From Clostridiales bacterium (GTDB lineage Bacteria; Bacillota; Clostridia; TANB77; CAG-508), in NCBI GenBank assembly GCA_019419955.1, contig JAHZIB010000009.1:1-53351 (forward strand): DNA of 53,351 bases, written 5' to 3'. Position numbers and translations under genes: made by a program. The notes under the pieces are model-generated. The model had not been told where the DNA came from. It worked only from the letters and a program-made list of their open reading frames with translations, and made no database searches. Shown here piece after piece: positions 35,586-43,963 of this stretch; the first letter of the stretch is position 1, and each line of letters starts with the position of its first letter.

Positions 35586-37238
35586 TTATTTTTTTATTAT
35601 TGCTGTTTCAAATCTTTTAATTACACTGTCGTTTCCTAAAACTTGTATTATTTCATACATGTCTGGAGTGTTTTGCCTTCCTGTTAGTGCTACTCTAAGT
35701 ATAGTACTTATATCTCCTACATGACCAGACCATCTTTCTGGCTCAGCTTTATATTCTTTCACTTCTCTTGCAAATCCTTTTTCTTCTGCTAAATCTTTAA
35801 TCTTATTAAACCATGTTTCTTTGTCATCATTAATATTAAAATACTTTTGAATGTAAGTTTTCAAAATATCATTTATTTGTTCTGGATTATTTATCTTTCC
35901 ATATTCATAATTAATACTATCAAAAAATTTTTCGTCATACATATATATAATTGAATTCTTTACATCAGACCATTTTGATATATCTTTTCTAGGCTTTTTG
36001 TTGCCTCTTTCTATTCCAAGTATCTTTAATGATAATTCTCTATTTACAAGCATTTCTGCTAATTCACTGTCATATTCTCTAGCCCAATTTAATGAGCAGT
36101 CATATACTTCATCAGCGGTCATCTTAGAAATTACATTTTTTCCAATATCCAACAACTTTACTATATCAAACAATGCGCCACTTACACTCATCTTTTTTAT
36201 ATCAAAATCAAAATCTTCTAAGGATTTATCTGGATTTGCCCTTCTCCAATTTTCAAAAGTTGAGTTTGAAATGTTTAAAAGGTACTCTTTAACAGCTTGT
36301 ATAGGTATCCCCTGCTCTTTATAATATGAAACAGCAGCTTCTGGGTCTTTTCTCTTACTTATTTTTCTTTTATTACCATTGTCGTTCTTCAAAATTGGAG
36401 CAATATGTGCATATTTTGGAGCTTTAAAGCCAAGTTCATGAAATAATTGCAAATGCAAAGGAATCGACGAAAGCCATTCATCTCCACGAATTACCAAAGT
36501 GGTTTTCATTAGGTGGTCATCCACAGCATGTGCAAAATGATAAGTAGGAAGACCATCTGCTTTAATTATTACAATATCCAAATCGTTTTCCGGGAAATCA
36601 ACATTTCCTTTTATCACGTCATGGTGCTTTATTTTCCTATCTTCTCTGCCAGGAGATTTAAACCTAATAATATAATCTTCGCCATTTTTTATTTTTGAAA
36701 TAGCATCTTCAACCGTAATGTTTCGGCATTTTGCCCATACCCCATAATATCCAGGTCTTATCTTAGCAGCTTCTTGCTTTTTTCTTAATTCCTCACCTTC
36801 ATCTGGTGTACAAAAACAAGGATAAGCTTTACCTTGCTCAATTAAATATTTAGCATAAGCTTGATAAATATCTTTTCTTAATGATTGCTTATATGGTCCA
36901 TAACTACCTTTTTCTTCTCTCTCTGAGAACATTCCTTCATCTGGCAATAAATCAAATTCTTTAAGAGAATTAATTATTCCTATGACGCCATTTTCAACTT
37001 CTCTTTTTTGATCCGTATCCTCAACCCTTAAGTAGAAAACTCCACCAGTTTTTTGTGTAACTTCCTTTGCAACTAAAGCTTGATATAGTCCACCTATATG
37101 CACAAAACCAGTTGGACTAGGTGCAAACCTTGAAACAATAGCTCCTTCTGGTAAATTCCTCTCAGGATATTTTTCTTCATAATATGCAATATCTTTCACA
37201 TCAGGAAAGATTAAATCTGCTAAATCTTTAAAATTCAT
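35586..37238 (-). CDS. gltX: Glutamyl-tRNA synthetase
   Basis: This class I aminoacyl-tRNA synthetase charges tRNA-Glu and, if nondiscriminating, tRNA-Gln for GatCAB. The 550-aa chain has FAPSPTGFVHIGG (HIGH motif, about 41-53), YLRVEDTDQKRE, and KISKRKDPEA (KMSKS-like, near 295). It is longer than most bacterial GluRS (~470-490 aa), with an extra N-terminal ~35 residues and a longer C-terminal anticodon-binding part. The frame opens at 37250, but TGGAGGTTAGT points to ATG 37238. Confidence 0.93.
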   Translation of the reverse strand: MNFKDLADLIFPDVKDIAYYEEKYPERNLPEGAIVSRFAPSPTGFVHIGGLYQALVAKEVTQKTGGVFYLRVEDTDQKREVENGVIGIINSLKEFDLLPDEGMFSEREEKGSYGPYKQSLRKDIYQAYAKYLIEQGKAYPCFCTPDEGEELRKKQEAAKIRPGYYGVWAKCRNITVEDAISKIKNGEDYIIRFKSPGREDRKIKHHDVIKGNVDFPENDLDIVIIKADGLPTYHFAHAVDDHLMKTTLVIRGDEWLSSIPLHLQLFHELGFKAPKYAHIAPILKNDNGNKRKISKRKDPEAAVSYYKEQGIPIQAVKEYLLNISNSTFENWRRANPDKSLEDFDFDIKKMSVSGALFDIVKLLDIGKNVISKMTADEVYDCSLNWAREYDSELAEMLVNRELSLKILGIERGNKKPRKDISKWSDVKNSIIYMYDEKFFDSINYEYGKINNPEQINDILKTYIQKYFNINDDKETWFNKIKDLAEEKGFAREVKEYKAEPERWSGHVGDISTILRVALTGRQNTPDMYEIIQVLGNDSVIKRFETAIIKK

Positions 37239-37303
37239 ACTAACCTCCATTTAAGCAAGAATATGCTCTAAAAAATTTTGTTACTGATTTTTCTTCATAC
37301 AGT

Positions 37304-37332
37304 ATTATACTACAAGAGTGATAAGTTATCAA
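37304..37332 (-). promoter_or_regulatory. Promoter of gltX
   Basis: On the minus strand TTGATA (37327-37332) and TATAAT (37304-37309) are 17 bp apart. Confidence 0.8.
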
Positions 37333-37350
37333 CAAAGTAATAAGATAAAC

Positions 37351-37932
37351 TTATAAGTACTTTTCAATTTCTTTCCAAGCTATTTCAGTGTATATTTTTC
37401 TCTCAGAAGAAAAAGGTAAAAAGACTAAATCATGCAAGGGATTAAGCTCATCTTGAATTAGCTTAACTTGTGCATCTACTTTTGTAACAGCAATCTTATC
37501 TGCCTTATTAGCAACGATAATACAAGGCCTTTCTGAATCAATAACATATCTGTACATTAATTTATCATTTTCTCCAGGAGAATGCCTAATATCAATTAAT
37601 AAAATTATTAGAGCAATATTTTGACTTTTATGTAAGTACTCCTCAATGAAATGGCCAACACGAATTTGCTCGCTTTTAGACATCTTGCTGTAACCATAAC
37701 CAGGTAAATCAACAAAATAAAAGTTGTTATCCATATTATAAAAATTAATTTGTCTAGTTTTACCAGGCTCACTGCTTGTTCTTGCAAGCCTTTTTCTATT
37801 ACACATAGTATTAATAAAAGAAGACTTGCCCACATTTGACTTACCTACCAAAACTATTTGAGGAAGTCCATCATCTGGATATTGCTTAGGACTAACAGCA
37901 GAAATCTTGAACTCTGGATTATTTATTTTCAT
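37351..37932 (-). CDS. engB: Ribosome-biogenesis GTPase EngB/YsxC
   Basis: EngB is an essential TRAFAC GTPase acting in late 50S subunit assembly. The 193-aa protein has G1 GKSNVGKSS (about 29-37), G2 region with PGKTRQINFY, G3 VDLPGYGYSK and G4 NKADK. Length is typical. It follows serS by 60 nt, and the REP-like motif at the serS stop lies in that gap. An own promoter is not clear, so serS-engB cotranscription from the T-box promoter is likely. Confidence 0.95.
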   Translation of the reverse strand: MKINNPEFKISAVSPKQYPDDGLPQIVLVGKSNVGKSSFINTMCNRKRLARTSSEPGKTRQINFYNMDNNFYFVDLPGYGYSKMSKSEQIRVGHFIEEYLHKSQNIALIILLIDIRHSPGENDKLMYRYVIDSERPCIIVANKADKIAVTKVDAQVKLIQDELNPLHDLVFLPFSSERKIYTEIAWKEIEKYL

Positions 37933-37982
37933 ATTTTTCTCATCACCTAACTAAATTATTATTTATATTTTACACTGAAAAT

Positions 37983-38007
37983 AGAAGCGTCCCTAATTTG
38001 CAAGGGG
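37983..38007 (-). repeat. REP-like GTCCC motif overlapping the serS stop
   Basis: On the plus strand AGAAGCGTCCCTAATTTG then CAAGGGG. On the minus strand it encodes the last residues Pro-Leu-Ala-Asn and the TAG stop of SerS. It matches the motif at clpC and 9132. Confidence 0.65.
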
Positions 38008-39282
38008 TGTTAATTTGGTAATTCCTCCCATATATGGTTGCAGTATTTCAGGGATATTTATGCTTCCATCTTGATTATAATTGTTTTCTAAAAATGCTAT
38101 TAACATTCGAGGAGGAGCGACTACAGTATTATTTAGTGTATGTGCGTAATAGTTTCCTTTTTCACCTTTTATTCTAATTCCTAAACGTCTTGCTTGAGCA
38201 TCAGTTAAGTTAGAACAGCTACCAACCTCAAAGTATTTTTGCTGTCTTGGACTCCATGCTTCAACATCACAACTTTTTGCTTTTAAGTCAGCTAAGTCGC
38301 CACTACAGCATTCAAGAGTACGTACAGGAATATCCATATTTCTAAAAAGTTCAACTGTATATTGCCACATTTTCTCGTACCAATTCCAACTGTCTTCTGG
38401 CTCACATACAACAATCATTTCTTGTTTTTCAAATTGGTGAATACGATAAACACCACGCTCTTCAATTCCGTGTGCACCTTTTTCTTTTCTGAAGCATGGA
38501 GAATAAGATGTCATTGTATATGGCATATCTTCTTTAGAAAGAACTTGCCCTTTAAATTTACCAATCATAGAATGTTCACTTGTACCAATTAGATACAAAT
38601 CTTCACCTTCAATTTTATACATCATGGCATCCATTTCTTCAAAGCTCATAACACCAGTAACAACATTACTACGTATCATGTATGGAGGGATACAATACGT
38701 AAAACCTTTGTTAATCATAAAATCTCTAGCATAAGATAAAATTGCAGAATGAAGCCTTGCTATATTTCCCATTAGATAATAAAAGCCGTTTCCTGCAACT
38801 CTACGAGCGGCATCTAAGTCTAACCCATTAAGACTTTCCATTATATCCGCGTGGTATGGTATTTCATAATCTGGTATAGCAGGTTCACCAAATTTTTCAA
38901 TTTCAACATTGTTCCTATCGTCTTCACCAATAGGAACAGATTCATGTATAATGTTCGGGATTTTTAACATCTTTTCATTTATTTGCTCTGAATAATCATT
39001 TTCTAGTTTTTCAACATTTTCTAACTCCTTGTTTATTTCCATAACCTTAGATTTCATTACTTCGGCCTCGTCTTTTTTTCCATTTTTCATAAGATTACCA
39101 ATTTCAGAACTTAATGAATTTCTTTTACCTCTTAATTCATCACCTTTTAATTTTGCCTGTCTATTTTTAGTATCTAGCTCTAGAATTTCATCAACTAAAA
39201 TAAGTTTATAGTCTTGAAATTTTTTTCTAATGTTTTCTTTTACTAATTCAGGGTTTTCCCTGACCAATTTAATATCTAACAT
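37993..39282 (-). CDS. serS: Seryl-tRNA synthetase
   Basis: This class II synthetase charges tRNA-Ser (and tRNA-Sec where present). The 429-aa chain has an N-terminal MLDIKLVRENPE start and the long coiled-coil arm (about 30-100) that grips the tRNA variable arm. The catalytic core has FRKEKGAHGIEERGVYRIHQF (motif 2 region, quoted in part) and motif 3 near PPRMLIAFLE. ATG 39282 after GATGGAGG is the start; the frame opens nine codons earlier. A T-box with a Ser specifier controls it. Its last codons form a REP-like motif. Confidence 0.95.
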   Translation of the reverse strand: MLDIKLVRENPELVKENIRKKFQDYKLILVDEILELDTKNRQAKLKGDELRGKRNSLSSEIGNLMKNGKKDEAEVMKSKVMEINKELENVEKLENDYSEQINEKMLKIPNIIHESVPIGEDDRNNVEIEKFGEPAIPDYEIPYHADIMESLNGLDLDAARRVAGNGFYYLMGNIARLHSAILSYARDFMINKGFTYCIPPYMIRSNVVTGVMSFEEMDAMMYKIEGEDLYLIGTSEHSMIGKFKGQVLSKEDMPYTMTSYSPCFRKEKGAHGIEERGVYRIHQFEKQEMIVVCEPEDSWNWYEKMWQYTVELFRNMDIPVRTLECCSGDLADLKAKSCDVEAWSPRQQKYFEVGSCSNLTDAQARRLGIRIKGEKGNYYAHTLNNTVVAPPRMLIAFLENNYNQDGSINIPEILQPYMGGITKLTPLAN

Positions 39283-39555
39283 ATAAACCTCCATCTGAAC
39301 GTTGCACATATCAACAAATTATATTAAAGTGAATATGGCAAAGTTCTTAAAAAAATTAAATTCAGATTGTGCTAACAGAAATATTGAATAAGAAAGGTGT
39401 GTATTAACGAAAAAAACTTTCTACGCACATATGTGCATTTTGCTTCGCAAATATGCACAGCTCAAGTTAGCATAACCTTGTTGTATACGAAAAAATCGTT
39501 AAAGATATTGAAATATAAAACAAAAAAATAATTTTTCTTATATTTTATATTATAA
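39283..39555 (-). other. serS leader between T-box terminator and start codon
   Basis: About 270 nt without a gene. It contains a GTGCTAAC...GTTAGCAT inverted repeat enclosing the palindrome GCACATATGTGC and a GCATTTTGC...GCAAATATGC hairpin (about 39360-39475), and the post-terminator element at 39483-39542. Confidence 0.5.
39483..39542 (-). repeat. Post-terminator ~60-bp element, copy 3
   Basis: Read on the minus strand it follows the T-box terminator and ends ATCTTTAACGATTTTTTCGTATAC, quoted here as two blocks: ATCTTTAACGA and TTTTTTCGTATAC. This matches copy 2 over about 30 bases. The orientation relative to the upstream terminator is the same in all three copies. Confidence 0.6.
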
Positions 39556-39559
39556 TAAC

Positions 39560-39800
39560 TAAAGCCCTTATGCATTTAGCATAAGGGCGAATATATCCGC
39601 GGTACCACCTTAATTATCACAATATATGACATCTTTCTAAATGCTTATAACCTAGCATTACTCGGTTTTATTTTCATAAAAAGCTTTAAAAGTAGATTCA
39701 CAAAATATTTTAAACTATTTCCACCAATCATAGCCTCTCTATATAAAATTAAATTTGCTACTAATCTTTTATCAAACGCCTTTAATATAATAATAAAATT
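39560..39800 (-). promoter_or_regulatory. T-box riboswitch, serine specifier
   Basis: On the minus strand the conserved T-box AAGGTGGTACCGCGG lies at about 39597-39611. Stem I begins AGAGAGGCTATGATTGGTGG. The specifier is most likely UCU (plus-strand AGA at 39694-39696) in the context GTGAATCTAC, a serine codon that agrees with the downstream gene serS. Uncharged tRNA-Ser should increase read-through. Confidence 0.92.
39564..39588 (-). terminator. T-box terminator hairpin of serS
   Basis: GCCCTTATGC and GCATAAGGGC form a perfect 10-bp stem with a 5-nt loop; TTTAGTT follows on the minus strand. Pairing of uncharged tRNA-Ser with the T-box sequence would replace it by the antiterminator. Confidence 0.9.
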
Positions 39801-39829
39801 ATTGTACCACAAAACAAAAAAAATATCAA
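39801..39829 (-). promoter_or_regulatory. Promoter of the serS T-box transcript
   Basis: Minus strand TTGATA (39824-39829), 17 bp, TACAAT (39801-39806). Confidence 0.8.
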
Positions 39830-39898
39830 GAAATTTTGTAATATTTTTAAAAACTTGAGCATATAATGGTAATAATACATTGGAAAGGTGGATTAATC

Positions 39899-40174
39899 AT
39901 GTCATATGAGGAATATGTTAAAGAAAATAAGATTGAGGACAAGTCTGAAGATGAGAAAAATTTAGAACTTATTGTAAGTATCATAAAAACGAAAAATGAG
40001 TTGGATTCAGCACATAAAAATTTCGAATTTGCAGAGGAAGGTTTAATAGATTATTATTCATATCAAATAAAAGCAAATCAAACAAAACTCGATTATCTTA
40101 TGAAAAAGGCACAAAAAAGAGGAATAGCGCTAGATATGATAAATGAAATTTACATAAGAAGAAACAAGGCGTAA
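39899..40174 (+). CDS. DUF2508 family protein (YaaL-like)
   Basis: The 91-aa helical protein matches the DUF2508/YaaL pattern: an acidic N terminus, then a long helix (LDSAHKNFEFAEEGLIDYYSYQIKANQTKLDYLMKKA, quoted in full length only by its ends LDSAHKNF and DYLMKKA). Function is unknown. YaaL sits next to bofA in Bacillus, and the same neighbour is found here, which supports the call. The start ATG 39899 follows GGAAAGGTGG; the frame opening at 39866 lacks a site. Confidence 0.75.
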   Translation: MSYEEYVKENKIEDKSEDEKNLELIVSIIKTKNELDSAHKNFEFAEEGLIDYYSYQIKANQTKLDYLMKKAQKRGIALDMINEIYIRRNKA

Positions 40175-40297
40175 GAAAATAGAATAAAAAGAATTATTAA
40201 AATAAGTATGCTATAAAAAGTAAAAAAAGAAATGTGATAATTAAAGTAAAAGCATATTTGTCCATTTTTAAACATATTAATTATTGTAGACGTAAAT

Positions 40298-40329
40298 AAA
40301 AAGTATTGCTATTAGAGCAAAACTTTTTT
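40298..40329 (+). terminator. Intrinsic terminator after the DUF2508 gene
   Basis: AAAAAGTATTGCT and AGCAAAACTTTTTT pair with one mismatch and a 5-nt loop. Confidence 0.7.
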
Positions 40330-40372
40330 GTTAATTGATTAAAGAGTACAATAATAAAGGAATGTGATAGAT

Positions 40373-40657
40373 ATGGAGATTAACACTATTATTGCTTTTG
40401 TGGCATGCATAATTTTTATATTTATTTTTGGAAAAATATTTATTTGGCCACTAAAAAACATATTTAAATTAGTCTTAAATTCTATTTTGGGTGGTATTCT
40501 CATTTATATTATTAACATAGTGGGAATGAATTTTGGGTTTCATATAGGATTAAACATTATAACTGCTGTAATAGTAGGGATTTTAGGGTTACCTGGTGCA
40601 GTACTATTAGTTGTGCTTAAAATAGTGCTACGGATAATTATATATTATACATCGTAA
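40373..40657 (+). CDS. bofA: BofA, pro-sigma-K processing regulator
   Basis: In Bacillus, BofA holds the SpoIVFB protease inactive in the forespore membrane until late sporulation. The ~94-aa protein has two or three hydrophobic segments and the conserved end GILGLPGAVLLVVLKIVL. The neighbouring YaaL-like gene matches the Bacillus arrangement. The frame opens at GTG 40364, but AAAGGAATG favours ATG 40373. In-frame CGG at 40631-40633 is followed by eight extra residues (IIIYYTS end). A +1 shift there would give GGA TAA and stop at the point where family members usually stop. Confidence 0.8.
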   Translation: MEINTIIAFVACIIFIFIFGKIFIWPLKNIFKLVLNSILGGILIYIINIVGMNFGFHIGLNIITAVIVGILGLPGAVLLVVLKIVLRIIIYYTS

Positions 40658-40903
40658 TTATATTAATTATTTAAAATTAGAAGGGGGTCTTCAAATTCAC
40701 TCGAAATAGATTTCTCGTATGGACACTGGGTGGTACTGAGAAATGTTTATAAATTTTTATCTACTAACATTAAGGTTAAAAAAATATTTAAAAAGGGTTG
40801 AAAAAATTTTAGTCTAGTGATATGATAATTATGTGCAAAAGATAAATTCATTTATCTAGGTAGTAAACTACCATAATTGAATATTAAACAAGGAGGGAAA
40901 AAA
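40658..40903. other. Intergenic region with an unexplained hairpin
   Basis: ATTTCTC and GAGAAAT (about 40709-40744) enclose GTATGGACACTGGGTGGTACT. The GGGTGGTAC string recalls a T-box core, but no stem I, specifier or terminator is present, so this is not called a riboswitch. No gene is seen here. Confidence 0.4.
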
Positions 40904-41431
40904 ATGAATAGTAATGAGAAAAGATGGGTGGTTTTGTTAATTGCTGTGCTAATAATTGCAGTTGTATTAATAGTGGTATTAGCTATGACTAATAAAAATG
41001 ATACAACAGTGCAAAATGAGGTTGCAAATGAGGAAAAATACACAACAGAATTAGAAGGTGGTTCAAAATTAAACACAAGTGATGCTCTAAATGCAGCAAA
41101 AACTTATGGAGATTTAGAATTTACTAATATTCAATACTCTTCAACTAATGGAGTTAGCTCTTTATTAGCAGATGTTACCAACAAAGGAAATACTACTCAT
41201 GAAGTTGAATCAGTAAAAGTAACTATAATTGGAGAAAATGACGAAGTAATTGCTGAATTAAATGCTTTAATTGAAAAAGTAGAGCCAGGACAAACAGTTA
41301 AATTTAATGCAATAGCAACAGCTGACATAACAGAAGCAAAAGACTTTAGAATTGAAGCAGCAAACACAGAAAATACAAACAATACAGCTAATGAAACTAA
41401 GACTAATGAGACAACAGAAAATGCAGAATAG
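40904..41431 (+). CDS. FxLYD-domain membrane-anchored protein
   Basis: A 175-aa protein with one N-terminal membrane helix (about 8-30), an acidic spacer and a ~100-residue beta-sandwich resembling the FxLYD domain (FTNIQYSSTNGVSSLLADVTN, quoted in part as FTNIQYSS and LLADVTN; then VEPGQTVKFNA). The Asn/Thr/Glu-rich tail is low complexity. FxLYD domains are found in secreted and cell-surface proteins of Bacillota; a specific role is unknown. AAGGAGGG sets the ATG at 40904. The gene lies just upstream of the rpsF promoter. Confidence 0.75.
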   Translation: MNSNEKRWVVLLIAVLIIAVVLIVVLAMTNKNDTTVQNEVANEEKYTTELEGGSKLNTSDALNAAKTYGDLEFTNIQYSSTNGVSSLLADVTNKGNTTHEVESVKVTIIGENDEVIAELNALIEKVEPGQTVKFNAIATADITEAKDFRIEAANTENTNNTANETKTNETTENAE

Positions 41432-41451
41432 TAAATTCTTATAAATAAAGC

Positions 41452-41480
41452 TTGCAAATATTATAGAAATATGCTAAAAT
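41452..41480 (+). promoter_or_regulatory. Promoter of rpsF-ssb-rpsR
   Basis: TTGCAA (41452-41457), 17 bp, TAAAAT (41475-41480). Confidence 0.75.
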
Positions 41481-41490
41481 AGTACTGTTA

Positions 41491-41511
41491 AAAAATAGCA
41501 GTGCTATTTTT
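41491..41511 (+). terminator. Hairpin in the rpsF leader (possible attenuator)
   Basis: AAAAATAGC and GCTATTTTT form a perfect 9-bp stem with loop AGT and T-rich right arm, only ~5 nt after the predicted start of transcription. It could also be the terminator of the FxLYD gene. Confidence 0.6.
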
Positions 41512-41564
41512 CCTTACTTATGACGGTGTTCATAGGTTATATATCCAAGAGGAGGTGAATTGTA
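41512..41564 (+). promoter_or_regulatory. Possible S6:S18-type leader element
   Basis: TATGA-CGGTGT-TCATA (about 41519-41534) is a small hairpin just upstream of the rpsF site. S6 or the S6:S18 complex binds an rpsF leader structure in many bacteria. The conserved CACCG bulge is not seen on the plus strand, so the call is weak. Confidence 0.3.
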
Positions 41565-41843
41565 ATGAATAAATACGAGAGTGTTATCATTATTAATCCA
41601 AATGTTGAAGAAACAGCATTAAAAGAATTAATTGAGAGATTTCAAAATTTGATTAATACTGATGGTAAAGTTGAAAATGTTAATGAATTAGGCAAAAAGA
41701 AATTGGCTTATGAAATCAAGAAAAACAAAGAAGGATATTATGTTGTATATGATTTTGAAGCTAATCCAAGTTTAATTGCAGAGCTTGAAAGAAATTACAG
41801 AATTACAGATGAAGTAATTAAATTTATAGTAGTTAAAAAATAG
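41565..41843 (+). CDS. rpsF: 30S ribosomal protein S6
   Basis: S6 binds S18 and the 16S rRNA central domain. The 92-aa protein has the family start KYESVIIINPNVEE and KKLAYEIKKNKEGYYVVYDF, with the usual length. AAGAGGAGGTG is a strong site. It is first in the conserved rpsF-ssb-rpsR operon, 50 nt before ssb. Confidence 0.97.
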   Translation: MNKYESVIIINPNVEETALKELIERFQNLINTDGKVENVNELGKKKLAYEIKKNKEGYYVVYDFEANPSLIAELERNYRITDEVIKFIVVKK

Positions 41844-41902
41844 TAATAATTACTATAACCCATTCGGGGGCCTTTAATTAAGAAAGGTAAAAGGTGAATT
41901 AT

Positions 41903-42334
41903 ATGAACAAAGTAATTTTAATGGGAAGATTAACAAGAGACCCAGAAGTAAGATACACGCAAACAAACAATACGCTAGTTGCAACATATACTCTAGCTGT
42001 AAATAGAAGGTTTGTAAGACAAGGAGAAGAAAGACAAGCAGACTTTATAAATGTAGTCGCTTGGGGAAAACTAGGAGAGTTTTGTAGTAAATATTATAAA
42101 AAAGGTCAACAAGTAGCTATTACAGGAAGAATTCAAACAAGAACTTGGGATGATGATCAGGGACAAAAGCATTATGTTACAGAAGTTGTGGCAGAAGAAG
42201 CATATTTTGCAGATAGCAAAAGGGATGGAGAAGGTTCTTCATCAAGCTTTGATGCAACATTCGGAACTATGCCAACAGCTGGAGATACAAATTCTGATTT
42301 TGAGATTTCTTCAGGAGATGATTTGCCATTCTAG
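41903..42334 (+). CDS. ssb: Single-stranded DNA-binding protein
   Basis: SSB coats ssDNA and recruits replication and repair proteins. The 143-aa chain has an OB fold (MNKVILMGRLTRDPEVRYT; FINVVAWGKLGEFC) over about residues 1-105, a Ser/Gly/Asp linker, and the acidic C-terminal tip SGDDLPF that binds partners. The frame opens at GTG 41894; ATG 41903 fits AAAGGTG spacing and the family start. It lies between rpsF and rpsR. Confidence 0.97.
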   Translation: MNKVILMGRLTRDPEVRYTQTNNTLVATYTLAVNRRFVRQGEERQADFINVVAWGKLGEFCSKYYKKGQQVAITGRIQTRTWDDDQGQKHYVTEVVAEEAYFADSKRDGEGSSSSFDATFGTMPTAGDTNSDFEISSGDDLPF

Positions 42335-42439
42335 ATAAATACATATCTAAAAATGGGAAAATAACTTGGACCTTACAAATTAAAATGCACTTGTAAACAT
42401 AGTGTTAAAAATATATAAAGTAAGGAGTGAAAAGAAAAA

Positions 42440-42721
42440 ATGGCAGAAAATAAAAAGAATAAAAGAAATAATAGAAATAATGGAGAAAATGATTATAATC
42501 CAAAATTTAGAAAAATGAGAAAGAAAGTATGTCCTTTATGTGCAGATAAAAATTTAGTTCTAGATTATAAAAATGCAGAACAAATTAGAAAGTTTATTAA
42601 TGATAAAGGAAAAATACTTCCAAGAAGAGCAACAGGAGCTTGTGCAAAACATCAAAGAGATATTACTTTAGCAGTAAAAAGAGCAAGACAAATTGCTATA
42701 TTGCCATATACGGCTGAATAA
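42440..42721 (+). CDS. rpsR: 30S ribosomal protein S18
   Basis: S18 pairs with S6 in the 30S platform. The 93-aa protein has a ~25-residue Asn/Lys-rich N-terminal extension, then KKVCPLCADK, the RKFINDKGKILPRRATGACAKHQ core (quoted as two parts: RKFINDKGKILPRR and TGACAKHQ), and the IALLPYT-like end. CPLC with CAKH suggests a zinc-binding (C+) form. Unlike many genomes rplI does not follow; a terminator ends the operon. Confidence 0.96.
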   Translation: MAENKKNKRNNRNNGENDYNPKFRKMRKKVCPLCADKNLVLDYKNAEQIRKFINDKGKILPRRATGACAKHQRDITLAVKRARQIAILPYTAE

Positions 42722-42747
42722 TTTAATATATAGTGTATATTGAATAG

Positions 42748-42781
42748 ATATAGTGCTGAATTTTAAGCACTATATTTTTTT
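42748..42781 (+). terminator. Intrinsic terminator of rpsF-ssb-rpsR
   Basis: ATATAGTGCT (42748-42757) and AGCACTATAT (42766-42775) form a perfect 10-bp stem followed by TTTTTT. Confidence 0.92.
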
Positions 42782-42882
42782 AATAAAAGTAAATTACAAA
42801 ATCGAAAATTTTTCTTATAGTTTAAAATTCACTAAAAAAGCTAATAATATATATAATACAATGGAAAGGAAAGAGTATAACA

Positions 42883-43830
42883 TTGAAAATAGGATTAGCT
42901 TTATCAGGTGGAGGAGTAAGAGGTGTGGCACATGCTGGTGTGCTTAAAGCTCTGGAAGAAAATAGAATTAAGATTGATATAATCGGTGGAACAAGTGCTG
43001 GTAGCATGGTTTCCAGTCTTTATGCTATGGGTTATACTCCAGATGAAATACTGGAGTGTTTTAAGCATAACTATAACAAGATAATTGGAAAGAGTAGGTT
43101 TTCTATAATAAATGGAGTTAAAAATTTACTTGATAAAAAGTCTGGCTTCAAAGGATTAAAAAGAGGTGAGAACATAGAGGAAATTTTTGATACATTAGCT
43201 AATAGTAAAAACATTTATAGATTAAATGAAATTAAGATGCCTCTTGTAATTCCAACTGTAGATATATTAAATTCTAAAGAATATATTTTTACAAATTATG
43301 TACCTAATTTAAAAAATACGGTAATTAAACAACAGGAGAACGAGAAAAATGATAATAATATAATTTCGAGAAACATGTTTAATAACGAAAAAATTAGCTC
43401 AGTTAATTTTGATGCGACTAACAAATATATTACAGACATTTCAATTGGAAAGGCAATAAGAGCAAGTAGTAGTTTTCCTGCTGTATTTAATTTATGCACA
43501 ATTGGGAGCCATGCTTTTATGGATGGTGGAGCACTTAATAATGTGCCTGCAATAGAAGTAAGAAACCAAGGAGCAGATAAGGTTATTGCAGTAAAATTTG
43601 ATGAAGATAAGATAGAGCATAATAGTAATGTTATAGATATAGTAATGCGCACAATTGACATAATGGGTAACAAAATTATAGAAAAAGAGCTAGAGAGTAG
43701 TGACTATGTACTTACAGTTCATACAGATAAAATTGGACTACTAGAAGTGGAAAAAATGCAACAGTGCTTTAATTGTGGATATGAGGTAGCATGCAAAAAT
43801 ATGGAAGAAATTAAGTCTCAGATTTTATAA
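42883..43830 (+). CDS. Patatin-like phospholipase
   Basis: Patatin-like proteins are Ser-Asp dyad lipid acyl hydrolases. The 315-aa chain starts LALSGGGVRGVAHAGVL (oxyanion-hole loop GGGVRG at 9-14). The nucleophile Ser38 is in GGTSAGSM and the partner Asp about 214 is in FMDGGALNN. There is no signal peptide, as in RssA/YchK-type cytoplasmic members. The start is TTG 42883 after GGAAAGGAAAGAG. Substrate is unknown. It lies alone between the rpsR terminator and the znu promoter. Confidence 0.9.
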   Translation: MKIGLALSGGGVRGVAHAGVLKALEENRIKIDIIGGTSAGSMVSSLYAMGYTPDEILECFKHNYNKIIGKSRFSIINGVKNLLDKKSGFKGLKRGENIEEIFDTLANSKNIYRLNEIKMPLVIPTVDILNSKEYIFTNYVPNLKNTVIKQQENEKNDNNIISRNMFNNEKISSVNFDATNKYITDISIGKAIRASSSFPAVFNLCTIGSHAFMDGGALNNVPAIEVRNQGADKVIAVKFDEDKIEHNSNVIDIVMRTIDIMGNKIIEKELESSDYVLTVHTDKIGLLEVEKMQQCFNCGYEVACKNMEEIKSQIL

Positions 43831-43901
43831 GTGTTAGAGAAGAGTTGAAAGAAAAAATACGTAATTAAATAAAAAAGCTATAAAAAATTAGCCTAGCACT
43901 G

Positions 43902-43930
43902 TTGCAAGTAATATAGAAAAATGGTATTAT
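43902..43930 (+). promoter_or_regulatory. Promoter of the znu operon
   Basis: TTGCAA (43902-43907), 17 bp, TATTAT (43925-43930). A Zur-type inverted repeat was not recognised. Confidence 0.65.
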
Positions 43931-43963
43931 AGATATGTAGAATTTTATGAAAGGAATAAAAAA

